64,000 nt of DNA, taken from contig CAZAQV010000008.1 of assembly GCA_964487255.1 (NCBI GenBank), forward strand, positions 1 through 64,000, read 5' to 3'. Position 1 is the stretch's first letter. Each line of letters starts with the position of its first letter. Of this stretch, positions 15,120 to 24,061 are shown in pieces. Source of the DNA: CAZAQV01 sp964487255 (GTDB lineage: Bacteria > Myxococcota_A > Polyangia > Polyangiales > CAZAQV01). The notes under the pieces were generated by a model, which had not been told where the DNA came from, ran no database searches, and worked only from the letters and a program-made list of their open reading frames with translations. A program made the position numbers and the translations under genes.

Positions 15120-17293
15120 CCTAGTTCGCGACCCCCGTGGCCGAGCGCGGCCATGGCGTGCTGCACGTAGTCGATACGCACGACCGGCGATGCCATGTGC
15201 TCGCTAAAGCCGCCTTCGACCGAGGCACTGTCACTGCACGCAAAACAACTGGGGCCGCCGAGTTGATTGCGCAGCAAAAAGGTCAGGCTGCGCTTCAAAG
15301 CACGCCGTAGGGCCGAGGCGTCTTCGTCGTCTCCGCGACGCTTGGCGACCGCGAGTGCTGCTGCTGCGGCTTCGCCAAAACCGGCCGTCCCCGTATTGTG
15401 CGGGGGCACCACATTGCCGAAACCCCACGCGCCCACAAAGTCTGAGTGGGCACTCTCATCGAGAAGCAAGCGCGCCTTCATACGCGCGTAGTCGATGCAA
15501 AAGCGCTCGTAACCCTCGTGACGGTGTACATCGAGCGCCGCGCGCGCTGCGAGGCAATGCCAGTTTTCCTCGAGATAGAAAAAGTCACCCAGCATTGCGG
15601 GCCAATATTCGTCGGCGAAGTACGCGTAGCCGCGACTGAGCGCGTCCTTGACGGACTCCTGATCGACACCCTTGATCCCGCTGCCTTCCAGTAGCACCAG
15701 CGCAAGCATGATTTGCCCGTCGACGTAAAGCGACCGTAGCGTGCCTGGTCGGCCTTGCGCGTCAAGTGAATGCCAAAACCCACCGTCGGGGCGCTGTACT
15801 CTTAGGAGCGCCCTAGCCACACGCGCAATCAATGCATCGTACCGTTTACCGACACTCTCTCGACAGCGAAGCATGGCCACCAGCGAAAGGGCACTCGAGC
15901 CCACACTCACGGCCGTGTCGTCGGTGGGCGCATCGACACTCAGAAGTGCGGCATCACCCGGAAGGGTGCGCGCGTACTTGGTGAGCGCTTTGAGGACGCT
16001 TCTCGCGGTTGAAGTCGATGCTTCATCGCCGAGTTCGCACAGCACGAGCGTGGTCCCGGCTTGCCGTGGGATGGACAGGCTGCCCATGAGGAGCTCGCCG
16101 GTGTACGGGTCGAGCATGTAGTTAAACGTGCCATCTTGCCGGAGCGCCTCGCGGATGTACCGGTTCGCCTGGGCCATGCTTTGCGCCACCGCGTGCGCCG
16201 TGAGCGAAGCATCCGGGTTGGGCACACGCGTGAGCTTGTGGGTTTGTGCGCCATCGAGCAGCAGCGAGACCGTCTCGATGCGCAGCGGTACACCTTCGTC
16301 ACCCGCCAAGACGGCTTGTAGGTTTGAAAACGAGACGCCCATTCGCGCGTCGGGCACGGGCGCAAATGGCGTGTGCGTGACAAAGGCCGAGGTAGCCACC
16401 ATCTGCCAGGGAGCAAAACAGCGCTTCGACCAACACAGGCCGTCGAGTCCGGGCCGCAACATCAGCGTTTCGATGGGGTTCTCTGGCTGTAGCGGCATCG
16501 CCGAGCGTACGATGTCGAGCTTCACGCGGCCCTGCGCGTATTGTTCGTCGAGCGTCGCCTGGACTTTGGCCGCCAGCTCATGGCGACTGCCCTGAACGCA
16601 TTGCGTCTCGACCGCCGTATTGGGGCCGGTGCCGAGCGATCGACGAAAGGTGATGAGGACGGTCGCCGTGTTTGCGTCAAACGCGCGCTCACACTTCGCG
16701 GGCTCGCGTGAGAACAAGCTTTTGGGACCGAAGGTCAGCGGTTCGGTGCGTAGCGCGCTGAGCGACTTGGTCAGCGCCTCCCTTTGCGCGGTGCTCAACA
16801 GGAGCCGCTCCACCATCTGGGCGCGCGCCACGCTGAGCCACGCCAGGAGCAGCAATGCGATCGTCGCCCCAGCGATGCCCGCGCCGCGCGTTCGTTTCAA
16901 GCCGCCCGTCCAACCGATGCCCCAAAATGCAAAGGGCACCGAAAAGAGCAGGGCCACCGCGTAGGCAACCAAGATTGCTGCGGCCACGCCATCGCCGAGC
17001 CCGTCGTAGAGCGAGGCGATGCGCCAGGCACTATGCAAAAGCCAAGCGCCCACCGACAGCGCCCAGCCGAGCGAGAGAAACGATTGGCCGCGCCACACTT
17101 TCGCCAGCGGTCCGCGTCCCAGGCCCGCGACGCACGCGACGACGAGGTAACCTGCCGCGAGTGCGCCGGTGGCGATGCTGAACAGTGTCCAGTCTTTCCA
17201 GGGAAGCGTGAACGATGCCCAAGCGAAGACGGCCGCGTGCAGCAAGCCCAGCGACGTCACTGCGATACGCGTCCCTGTTGAAGCCTTCTTCAT
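15104..17293 (-). CDS. Membrane protein with C-terminal alpha/alpha-toroid-like domain
   Basis: A 729-aa protein. Residues about 5-190 contain five or six hydrophobic helices (for example VTSLGLLHAAVFAWASFTL). A soluble domain with LITFRRSLGTGPNTAVETQC, SRHELAAKVQATLDEQY and LMLRPGLDGLCW follows. The C-terminal 350 residues have the repeating helix hairpins of an alpha/alpha toroid: DGTFNYMLDPYTGE, LLRVQRPDGGFWHSL, LRSLYVDGQIMLALVLL, YFADEYWPAMLG. Such toroids occur in glycan-processing enzymes and in terpene-cyclase-like proteins. Here the role is open, perhaps envelope polysaccharide processing. The start at 17293 removes a basic, signal-unlike extension. The 3' end overlaps the convergent lipoprotein gene. 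Confidence 0.75.
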   Translation of the reverse strand: MKKASTGTRIAVTSLGLLHAAVFAWASFTLPWKDWTLFSIATGALAAGYLVVACVAGLGRGPLAKVWRGQSFLSLGWALSVGAWLLHSAWRIASLYDGLGDGVAAAILVAYAVALLFSVPFAFWGIGWTGGLKRTRGAGIAGATIALLLLAWLSVARAQMVERLLLSTAQREALTKSLSALRTEPLTFGPKSLFSREPAKCERAFDANTATVLITFRRSLGTGPNTAVETQCVQGSRHELAAKVQATLDEQYAQGRVKLDIVRSAMPLQPENPIETLMLRPGLDGLCWSKRCFAPWQMVATSAFVTHTPFAPVPDARMGVSFSNLQAVLAGDEGVPLRIETVSLLLDGAQTHKLTRVPNPDASLTAHAVAQSMAQANRYIREALRQDGTFNYMLDPYTGELLMGSLSIPRQAGTTLVLCELGDEASTSTARSVLKALTKYARTLPGDAALLSVDAPTDDTAVSVGSSALSLVAMLRCRESVGKRYDALIARVARALLRVQRPDGGFWHSLDAQGRPGTLRSLYVDGQIMLALVLLEGSGIKGVDQESVKDALSRGYAYFADEYWPAMLGDFFYLEENWHCLAARAALDVHRHEGYERFCIDYARMKARLLLDESAHSDFVGAWGFGNVVPPHNTGTAGFGEAAAAALAVAKRRGDDEDASALRRALKRSLTFLLRNQLGGPSCFACSDSASVEGGFSEHMASPVVRIDYVQHAMAALGHGGRELGYSTQ

Positions 17294-17437
17294 GCCCACG
17301 GTGATGCGTATCGCGCCGAACGCAGATTGGGCAACCTTTCGATGGCTGTGGCTTGCAGGTGACCGCCTGCTCGTGAGAGAGCGCACCTTTTGTGCTGGTT
17401 GGGCGTTCGTCGGCAGGTCACAGTTAGAGCAAGGAAC

Positions 17438-18625
17438 ATGAAGCCGTTGCGTCTCTTCGCGCTTGTCGGGTGTATCGTCGGTTGTGCTTCGCATCAGCAA
17501 GAGCGCGATGCGGGTCGCGACGCGAGTACAGACGCATTCATGGTTCCAGAAGGAGGCGCTCTTCGTTCAGGCACGTGTCAGAACGTGGTCAGATGCGGTG
17601 ATGGGATCGGCTGCGCCGATGATCGGGTGTGTTGTGGTGGGCGCATGTGCCGCGCATGCGTGGAGTGCAATGGCGTATCTCATTGCACCGACGATCCGAA
17701 CGCCGAATGTTGTGGACAGAGCGTGTGTTCGTCACCTCTTCGATGCGCCACATGTGGCCAAAGTACCTGGTGCGTGAACGAAGCCACGGAGTGTCGAGAT
17801 GAACGCTTCTGTGCTGGTGAACGCTGCGCTTTAAGATGTGGAGATCGTGAGCAACTCGCGGAGCCCAGTAGTGTGTGCTGCGGCGACGCGTTCTGCGGAC
17901 CAGAGTTCGAATGCCTCAACTGCGATGGCCAGTCCGAGTGCACTTCTCCGGGAAGCACTTGCTGCGGAGGGAAAGCTTGTCCCAAGGGTTCGGCTTGCAT
18001 GATCTGCGACGGAAACCCCGTTTGCACGACCTCTGCGGGCGCCGTGTGCTGTGGCGAAGGAGCCTGTCCAGCAGACCACGAGTGCCTGACGTGTAACGGT
18101 TCTTCGCTCTGCGCTCCCGCCGGGTCTACGTGTTGTGGAAATGGGACCTGTGCCTCAGGGCAGGTGTGTCGAGACGATTGCTTGGAAGGCGTTCACTGTG
18201 TGCCAAAAGAGTTTGAGAATGAAGCGTGTTGTGGTGATTCGATTTGCTACGGCTGGGAGTGCTTGAACTGCGAGGGCGTTGCGCGATGTGCCGCGCCAGA
18301 TGCCGCCTGTTGTGGGGAGCAAGTATGCGGTGGCTGGTTTCCACATTGTGTCTCACCCTGCGGTTCATCGTATTGCTCGCAGAGCCTCGACGATACCTGC
18401 TGTGGCTCTGAACCGTGCGTGGCTGACAACGAGTGCGTCAGTTGCGGAGGAAAAGCGATGTGTGTGAATCCTGGCTCATTCTGTTGCGGTCAGCTTGCCT
18501 GCCAACCCGGTGAGCAGTGCGGGGAATGTGGTGGCAAGCCGGTTTGCGGTCGACCGGGAAGCATTTGTTGCGGGACGACCCTCTGCGAGCCCTGGGCACT
18601 TTGCGTGAACGGTGAGTGCGTCTAG
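17438..18625 (+). CDS. Cys-rich repeat lipoprotein (CCG repeats)
   Basis: A 395-aa protein: lipoprotein signal MKPLRLFALVGCIVGCASHQ, a short acidic linker, then about ten tandem units of 33-38 residues. Each has the form C-C-G-x-x-x-C-x-x-x-x-x-C-x-x-C-x-G-x-x-x-C-x-x-P-G-S, e.g. CCGGKACPKGSACMICDGNPVC and CCGNGTCASGQVCRD. More than 70 Cys residues imply a disulfide-stapled extended rod on the cell surface. GGAAC lies just before the ATG at 17438. The gene is divergent from the toroid gene, with 144 bp between starts, and is followed closely by the EAL gene, whose upstream frame overlaps its stop. Confidence 0.82.
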   Translation: MKPLRLFALVGCIVGCASHQQERDAGRDASTDAFMVPEGGALRSGTCQNVVRCGDGIGCADDRVCCGGRMCRACVECNGVSHCTDDPNAECCGQSVCSSPLRCATCGQSTWCVNEATECRDERFCAGERCALRCGDREQLAEPSSVCCGDAFCGPEFECLNCDGQSECTSPGSTCCGGKACPKGSACMICDGNPVCTTSAGAVCCGEGACPADHECLTCNGSSLCAPAGSTCCGNGTCASGQVCRDDCLEGVHCVPKEFENEACCGDSICYGWECLNCEGVARCAAPDAACCGEQVCGGWFPHCVSPCGSSYCSQSLDDTCCGSEPCVADNECVSCGGKAMCVNPGSFCCGQLACQPGEQCGECGGKPVCGRPGSICCGTTLCEPWALCVNGECV

Positions 18626-18788
18626 CCAGCCATTCATCTGTTTCATGCCTCCGGTGGCCGACACAAGCGGCCTGTCGAGTGTCCGCTTTGCGGCAAGTGA
18701 GCCAAGCGTCGGGGCAGCAATCGCGCCTCTGACGTTGAAGATATTCGGCTTTATGCCTGGCACGGATGTTGGATTCCTTAGGGCCCAT

Positions 18789-19733
18789 ATGGTGTCCTAT
18801 CTGATGCGCGCGGGGCTGGCGCTGCTGCTGGTCGGTGCCTTGACATCTGTCGGTCAAGGTCTGAAGCAGTCGATCGCTAGCGACAGGGGAAGCGCGTTCG
18901 CCGAGCCGATCTCGCTGCCCGAGCTCGGTGGGGCGCGCTATGCGGGTGCTTCTTCTATCCTCACGCGCATCGACGAGGCGATTCGTCGCGGTTACTTGAC
19001 GGTTCGCTATCAGCCGCAGGTCGGTCTCTTTGACGGACGCGTTCACGGCGTCGAGGGCCTCGGTCGAATCGCATATCCCCCAGGGCTGCAGCGGGCTCAG
19101 CTACGGCCAGAGCGCTTCTTTCCCGTTTTGGAAACGGACGCCGCGCGGCTGCGCAGGTTTTCGTCTGCGTTAACCGAAAGCGCGCTGAGCGAAATGCGAC
19201 ATTTGCCCAACTTGCGGCTCTCCCTCAACACATCTGCGCTCGAACTCGTCCCTGGTTTTTCCGATCATCTCGCGCGACGTGTTGCAGCGAACGCGTTTTC
19301 TCCTCAACGTCTCACACTTGAGATTACCGAAAGATCGCCGCTTGCGGTTGGCGCAGAAGCAAGGTTGGTGGAGTTGGCGGCGCAGGGCGTTTCCCTCGCA
19401 CTCGACGACTTCGGGGCTGGCTTTTCCAATCAGCAAACGCTTGCGCGACTGCGACCCTATTTGAATGAACTCAAGCTCGATCGCAGCCTGGTGCAGGGGC
19501 TCGAAACGCCGAAAGGCCAAGATAAGGTAAGGCGTATACTCGAGGACACGCACGAGATGCGCGTTGTGATCGAGGGCGTGACGCAAGAACGCGAACTCGA
19601 TCTCCTGCGCGAGCTCGCGTCGACGGCAGGTCGCAGTGCTGATGAAATCGACGTGCAGGGTTACCTTTATGCGCGACCGATGACCCGCCAAGGGGTCAAG
19701 CAATGGCTGAGCGAGCGTCCGTCATTCGATTGA
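18789..19733 (+). CDS. EAL-domain cyclic di-GMP phosphodiesterase
   Basis: About 314 aa. A single N-terminal membrane helix (YLMRAGLALLLVGALTSVGQ) is followed by an EAL domain. The signature is EGL (in HGVEGLGRI) rather than EAL, a variant that keeps the metal-binding Glu. Other catalytic positions are present: Asn in RLSLNTSA, Glu in TLEITERS, the DDFG pair in ALDDFGAGFSN, Lys in NELKLDRS, Glu in VIEGV and the Q-G-Y-L-Y-A-R-P end. It should therefore be able to hydrolyse c-di-GMP to pGpG. There is no partner GGDEF domain. Possible starts at 18612, 18753, 18789 or 18804 cannot be separated; I chose the one just before the membrane helix. Confidence 0.85.
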   Translation: MVSYLMRAGLALLLVGALTSVGQGLKQSIASDRGSAFAEPISLPELGGARYAGASSILTRIDEAIRRGYLTVRYQPQVGLFDGRVHGVEGLGRIAYPPGLQRAQLRPERFFPVLETDAARLRRFSSALTESALSEMRHLPNLRLSLNTSALELVPGFSDHLARRVAANAFSPQRLTLEITERSPLAVGAEARLVELAAQGVSLALDDFGAGFSNQQTLARLRPYLNELKLDRSLVQGLETPKGQDKVRRILEDTHEMRVVIEGVTQERELDLLRELASTAGRSADEIDVQGYLYARPMTRQGVKQWLSERPSFD

Positions 19734-19884
19734 TTGGGAGAACGGAGAACCGGACCAGGTTGATTTTGGTTCAGGGAACGCGGAGTGCGCCGCTGTTGTT
19801 GGACGTTGGGATACAACGGCGAGCCGACTCGCAACAGTTTGGGGGGGGTGCGCTGTGGTATGAAACTTGCTGCCGTTCAAAGCG

Positions 19885-21063
19885 ATGGTTGCATCAACGC
19901 GCAGCGCCTTCGTGATCCTCGCGAACGTCTTGGCAATTGCCTTCGGAGTCGGGTGTGCGGGATCGGGTAGTGATGCGAGCGCGATGCGCTGCGCGAGAGC
20001 CGATGTGGCATGTGATCAGACGTCTGCAGCAATCGATGCAGACGTCGCCGATTCCGAGGTCCAAGCGCCGACCGAAGCGGGAACCAACGATTCTTCCGAC
20101 CACGATGCAGATTGCAGCAGCGGCGATTGTACTGAGGACGCGGGTCGAGGGAACACTCAACCTCCGCCGACCGGCGGGTCCTTTACCTTCACGTCCGCGG
20201 GGGATCATGGCTGGGGCAGCGACGCGGAACGCAGCTTTGAGAAACTCGCGGCGCAGAACGTGATGTTTCACCTGGCGCTCGGAGACGCCTCGTACGGCGA
20301 CCCCGGAACAGAAGAGCAATGGTGTGCATGGGTAAAGAGCTTTGTTGGTGAGCAGTTTCCCTTTCAACTAATCGCCGGTAACCACGAAGAAGATAGCGGG
20401 GCCGACGGGCATATCAGCAAGTTCGCTGCGTACCTTCCCGATCTTATGCACTCCGTTGGCGAATACGGCGCGCAGTACTATTTTGACGTCAACGGCCTTG
20501 TCCGCGTGATCGGGATCGCGGCGGACCTGGGCGTCAACGGAATAAAGTACGACTATCAAAAGGGTACCGAGTTCTACAACTGGCTGGCCCAAGCGATCGA
20601 TGATGCCCGCGCTAAAAGCATTCGTTGGATTGTCGTCGGTATGCATAAAAACTGCATTACGGCGGGCTCGAAGAGCTGCGAAATAGGAACCGATCTAATG
20701 GAACTGCTCATCGACAAGCGGGTTGACCTCGTTCTTCAAGGTCATGACCACGTATACGAACGGAGCAGGCAGCTTTCGTGCCTTGAAGAAGACAACTATG
20801 TCGCAGGGTGCGTAGCCGATGACGGCGCTGACAATCGCTACGTTCAGGGCGCGGGTACCGTCATCGTCATCGCGGGAAGTTTCGGTAAAGGTCCCAGGGA
20901 AATCGACCCCAGTGACCCGGAGTACCCGTATTTTGCGCAAACGGACCAGACGAGTAACGGGTTTGTGAAGTTCGTTGTGACCGCGCAGTCCATCGATGCA
21001 CGCTTTATTGCATCGCAGGGCGGCTACAGCGATTCATTCACCATCGAAGCGCCCCCGATGTAG
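19885..21063 (+). CDS. Metallophosphoesterase lipoprotein (purple acid phosphatase-like)
   Basis: A 392-aa protein. Signal MVASTRSAFVILANVLAIAF then GVGCAGSG gives a lipobox; an acidic linker with Cys pairs runs to about residue 95. The catalytic domain carries the calcineurin-like metal motifs in order: TSAGDHGWG, ALGDASYGD, AGNHEED, VGMHKN and LQGHDHVYER. They supply Asp/His/Asn ligands for a two-metal centre that hydrolyses phosphomonoesters or diesters. Placement on the envelope suggests phosphate scavenging. Start at 19885 chosen for the signal; six residues upstream are possible. It runs in the same direction as the EAL gene upstream (about 150 bp gap). Confidence 0.9.
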   Translation: MVASTRSAFVILANVLAIAFGVGCAGSGSDASAMRCARADVACDQTSAAIDADVADSEVQAPTEAGTNDSSDHDADCSSGDCTEDAGRGNTQPPPTGGSFTFTSAGDHGWGSDAERSFEKLAAQNVMFHLALGDASYGDPGTEEQWCAWVKSFVGEQFPFQLIAGNHEEDSGADGHISKFAAYLPDLMHSVGEYGAQYYFDVNGLVRVIGIAADLGVNGIKYDYQKGTEFYNWLAQAIDDARAKSIRWIVVGMHKNCITAGSKSCEIGTDLMELLIDKRVDLVLQGHDHVYERSRQLSCLEEDNYVAGCVADDGADNRYVQGAGTVIVIAGSFGKGPREIDPSDPEYPYFAQTDQTSNGFVKFVVTAQSIDARFIASQGGYSDSFTIEAPPM

Positions 21064-21096
21064 TCGATTTGAGTTGATCCGGTACGTTGAAGCCGT

Positions 21097-22053
21097 ATGA
21101 CACGTAGGATGTTGGACCTAGCTTCAGACAGCTGGAAGAAGCTTGAGTATTTCCCTGACGCTGATATCGAAAGCCTGCCCGCGCATCTGATCACCTTGTT
21201 TTCGGAGCCAACCCAAAGAAAATGGTCGGCGCTTAACCGGGCGCTCTTTCATCAGGACCTCTTGGCACCGGCAATCTACGCTGTACTCCCTCACGTCATG
21301 GAAGACGCTGCGAAACGAGAACCAGCGGAGCAGTTTGAGCACTTGGCGCTGGTGGGACACGCGGCGCGCCTTGGATCATTGGCGGTAAAAGGTCACGCTT
21401 TTCCCAGAGGGCTGAAGAGCGCAAACCTTCGCGCTCTAAAATCTGCGAAAGCGCTGATCCCAGCTTGTTTACGAACTGTCACAAATGAAGAACGGATTAT
21501 CGTTTTGTTGCAGGGCTTCGCCGCTTTAGAGGGGCAACCGGAATACGCCATCGCATTCGTTGCCGACGCTATCGAGGAGAGTCGACCTTCTGTCCCCTAC
21601 TGCATCCCTTGCGAACGCGCGATGCGGGCAGAGGTCTTTGGTGGGGTAACCAACAGCAACGAAGCTGGCTCACCACCACCTCGCGTGAACGCTCCAAACA
21701 TGTCTTTCGACCTGTGGAACTGGACCATAGCCAGAAGCGTTGTCGCGCTTGCCAAGAAAAGTTGCCACGAGCCGATCGTAGAACGTCTCAATAAGTTTGA
21801 TGCGACAAGCATCTGCACCCACTGCAAAACAGTGTTTTCCTTGATCAGCGGTGAACGGAAACCAGAGAGCAGCAGCTCAACCACGTGCCCAATCGAAGAC
21901 ACCAATCAACAAGCTTCGCCCATCGGCCAGCGAGTTAGGCATTCAAAATTCGGCGAGGGTTTCGTCAAAGAAGCCAAAGAAGACAAACTATTCATCGTTT
22001 TTGACAATGATCGATCGCGTTGGTTACTTCGCTCATTCGTGATCCAAATCTGA
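21097..22053 (+). CDS. HEAT-like protein with C-terminal Tudor-like domain
   Basis: A 318-aa cytoplasmic protein. The N-terminal two thirds are helical: DSWKKLEYFPDADIESLPAH, then RKWSALNRALFHQDLLAPAI, a pattern I associate with HEAT-repeat proteins found near immunity genes. After a Cys-x-x-Cys pair (SICTHCKTVF) the last 45 residues, PIGQRVRHSKFGEGFVKEA to RWLLRSFVIQI, resemble the small Tudor-like fold at the C-terminus of UvrD/PcrA helicases and the CarD N-terminus, which bind RNA polymerase. The combination is unusual. The gene lies convergent to the Imm51-like gene with only 5 bp between the stops. Confidence 0.6.
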   Translation: MTRRMLDLASDSWKKLEYFPDADIESLPAHLITLFSEPTQRKWSALNRALFHQDLLAPAIYAVLPHVMEDAAKREPAEQFEHLALVGHAARLGSLAVKGHAFPRGLKSANLRALKSAKALIPACLRTVTNEERIIVLLQGFAALEGQPEYAIAFVADAIEESRPSVPYCIPCERAMRAEVFGGVTNSNEAGSPPPRVNAPNMSFDLWNWTIARSVVALAKKSCHEPIVERLNKFDATSICTHCKTVFSLISGERKPESSSSTTCPIEDTNQQASPIGQRVRHSKFGEGFVKEAKEDKLFIVFDNDRSRWLLRSFVIQI

Positions 22054-22058
22054 CATCC

Positions 22059-22922
22059 TTACTCCATCATACCGTCGACCTCAGCGCGCGCGATCGCTTG
22101 ATCGAGAAGAGCGGGGTCCTTTTTGGCGGCTGCCACCAGCTCTGCGACCTGAAGAAGCGCTTCGCGGTTCGTGGATACAACCGAAAGCCCGTCGCCTTCG
22201 GGGTCGAGTGAGATGGCTTGCTCGAGCTGAGGCGCGCGCAGGGCAACGAGTCCGTTGATAATCCCGGCCCAAGTGTAGCCTCCCCCTTGAAAACCTCGCT
22301 CTTCAAGTGCCTGGGCGGAAGAGTCAGGTTCGCTGGTGTCGTAGTAAACGTAGGAATAGATTGTCTTTCCCTTCTCCTCGATCGCGATCAACTCACCACG
22401 TTCCAGTACCTCGGGTACCGAGTGTTCACGTGAGAGTTGGCGAGTCCAGCGAAGCTCTGGTATCTCGTTTCTCGCGACGGCCTGGTACTTAACGCGACCG
22501 CGCCCAGCAAACGATAGGTGGTTTGCTTCGATCTTCTGCGGCGGCATGTCGTTGGGGTAGCTCACAACAAGGTCGTAGTCGCTCTTCCACTTGAAGCGCA
22601 GAGGCGTGCGCGCGCTGTCAAACGCGATCAACCCAGAACCTCCGCGAGCAGACCCTACAATCGCCTGACTAAGAGCCTCGCCGTTTGCAAATGTTTGAGA
22701 CGACACAGCGACGGTGAACAGACCCATGGGAGAATGCACTGGCTCGGAGATTTCGAGAACCCAATGGCCATCCCTTGTCGGAGTGATTGTCGGCGTCGTT
22801 TCGAGTTTGTCTTGGCTACGCGGATGCCCTTGCTTGGCTGGGTTGTCGGATGGATTGCAGTTGCTACAGCTGGCTAGAAGAACTGAAATCACAAAGCACG
22901 GTGGAACGACGGCGATCGTCAC
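22059..22922 (-). CDS. Lipoprotein with Imm51-like C-terminal domain
   Basis: About 287 aa from a GTG start at 22922. The N-terminus AVVPPCFVISVLLASCSNCN is a lipoprotein signal (lipobox LASC). Residues about 60-180 form an unnamed beta-rich domain. The final 95 residues read like immunity protein family 51: YDTSEP...ALEERGFQGGGYTWAGIINGLV, LEQAISLDPEGDGLSVVST, and ending QAIARAEVD. If the match holds, the protein may guard the periplasm or outer leaflet against a secreted toxin. The GTG abuts a tandem repeat at 22926-22978 that occupies the place of a ribosome-binding site, so the true start or expression is uncertain. Confidence 0.55.
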   Translation of the reverse strand: MTIAVVPPCFVISVLLASCSNCNPSDNPAKQGHPRSQDKLETTPTITPTRDGHWVLEISEPVHSPMGLFTVAVSSQTFANGEALSQAIVGSARGGSGLIAFDSARTPLRFKWKSDYDLVVSYPNDMPPQKIEANHLSFAGRGRVKYQAVARNEIPELRWTRQLSREHSVPEVLERGELIAIEEKGKTIYSYVYYDTSEPDSSAQALEERGFQGGGYTWAGIINGLVALRAPQLEQAISLDPEGDGLSVVSTNREALLQVAELVAAAKKDPALLDQAIARAEVDGMME

Positions 22923-22925
22923 CGG

Positions 22926-22978
22926 GGCGAGCCGACCCGGCGAGCCGACCCAGGTTCGGGCGAGCCGACCCAGGTTCG
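22926..22978. repeat. Tandem repeat, 20-bp unit, about 2.6 copies
   Basis: GGCGAGCCGACCCAGGTTCG occurs perfectly at 22939-22958 and 22959-22978, preceded by a 13-bp partial copy at 22926-22938. The array sits directly against the start of the Imm51-like gene and beyond the 3' end of the transposase gene. It shares CCCAGGTTCG, in inverted orientation, with the repeat region at 24232-24241. Confidence 0.85.
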
Positions 22979-23155
22979 AGCATGTGCAAAGGCGTGCTTT
23001 GGCCGAACGGGGCCGCGGTAGCCGCGAAGTGGGTCGAAATTGGCTCGCAGAATGCGCTTGAAGCGGGTGACCAATGGCGAAAATTGAGCGAAGGACGTAA
23101 GTGTGCGTCCGCGAGGTAGCAAGTCGCGTCAAAGAAGCCGTGATTTCGAAGTCAG

Positions 23156-24061
23156 CTAGATGGGGATGGGCTCGACTCTGGCGCCGAAAAAGACACGCAT
23201 CCACCAGGTGCCTAGTGGGAACGCGACATCGGTGATGCCAGCTTTGTATTTGTCGAGCGCCTCGCGATAGAGCTGCCGGAAGAACTGGAGCTCCTTGATA
23301 GCTTGCTTGAGCAACTTGCCGTTTCCCCGTCCGACCGCAAGCGTCGGTGTTCGAGCACCGTACTCGAAAAAGCTTCTCGCGCGCTTGAATGGCGACTGCA
23401 TGAGCACACGTTGGCGGCCCATCACGCGCAAGCCCTTTTTGCGCACCTCTTTCTTGGCTTCTGCGCGTTGCTTTCGGACTTCTTCACCCAGCTGATGTTG
23501 GAAATCTTCCGGCTCGAAGCCTGGGGGGAGCGTAAGCTCAAGCTCAGCAACGTCGGGCCAATCGGGGTTTTGGGGGTCGAAGTAGATGTTGGGTCGCTCG
23601 ATGATAAAGACCTTGTTGCCAATGTCGTTGGTCTTAACCGTCACGCCTGGCCACTCATGTTCGTGTTTAACAAGACCCGCGCTGACGGGGTTGACCATCG
23701 CGTAGGCAAACGATTGGACGACGGCATCCGGAGTCAGAAGCTCCAGCGCGTTGGTTGGACGGTCGTCCCACACTGCGCCTTCCCACTTACGGTGCACCTT
23801 CATGGCGTTGGCGACGTTGGTGTGAAGCTTGTGGATGAAGTCGGGGTACTCACCGCGAAAGTCGGTGCAGCCAAGATGCTCGTGGGTACTCATCAGCATC
23901 GGGAGGTGAATGCCCATGCCAAACTTTTTGGCCGCAACGGCTAAGCAGTAGAGGTAAATCTGATTGGTGAGCGTATCGGGACGAAAGAGGTGGTGTCTTC
24001 GGACAGTTTTTCTCGTGATGAGAAGCGTTCGCCCTTCGGTGACTCGACGTGGAAGCGTCAC
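23156..24061 (-). CDS. RAYT/Y1-type transposase-like protein
   Basis: About 301 aa from a GTG start at 24061. Order of features: TLLITRKTVRRHHLFRPDTL, LYCLAVAAKKFGMGIHLPML, then STHEHLGCTDFRGEYPDFIHKLH and FAYAMVNPVSAGLVKHEHEWPG. This follows the REP-associated tyrosine transposase (TnpA-REP, IS200/IS605 superfamily) layout, in which a His-x-His pair binds metal and a Tyr makes the DNA nick. Here the pair appears as H-E-H rather than the usual H-x-H after N/P. A 110-residue C-terminal extension ending FFGARVEPIPI is not part of the core. Short tandem repeats lie on both sides, but no element ends are seen. Confidence 0.7.
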   Translation of the reverse strand: MTLPRRVTEGRTLLITRKTVRRHHLFRPDTLTNQIYLYCLAVAAKKFGMGIHLPMLMSTHEHLGCTDFRGEYPDFIHKLHTNVANAMKVHRKWEGAVWDDRPTNALELLTPDAVVQSFAYAMVNPVSAGLVKHEHEWPGVTVKTNDIGNKVFIIERPNIYFDPQNPDWPDVAELELTLPPGFEPEDFQHQLGEEVRKQRAEAKKEVRKKGLRVMGRQRVLMQSPFKRARSFFEYGARTPTLAVGRGNGKLLKQAIKELQFFRQLYREALDKYKAGITDVAFPLGTWWMRVFFGARVEPIPI

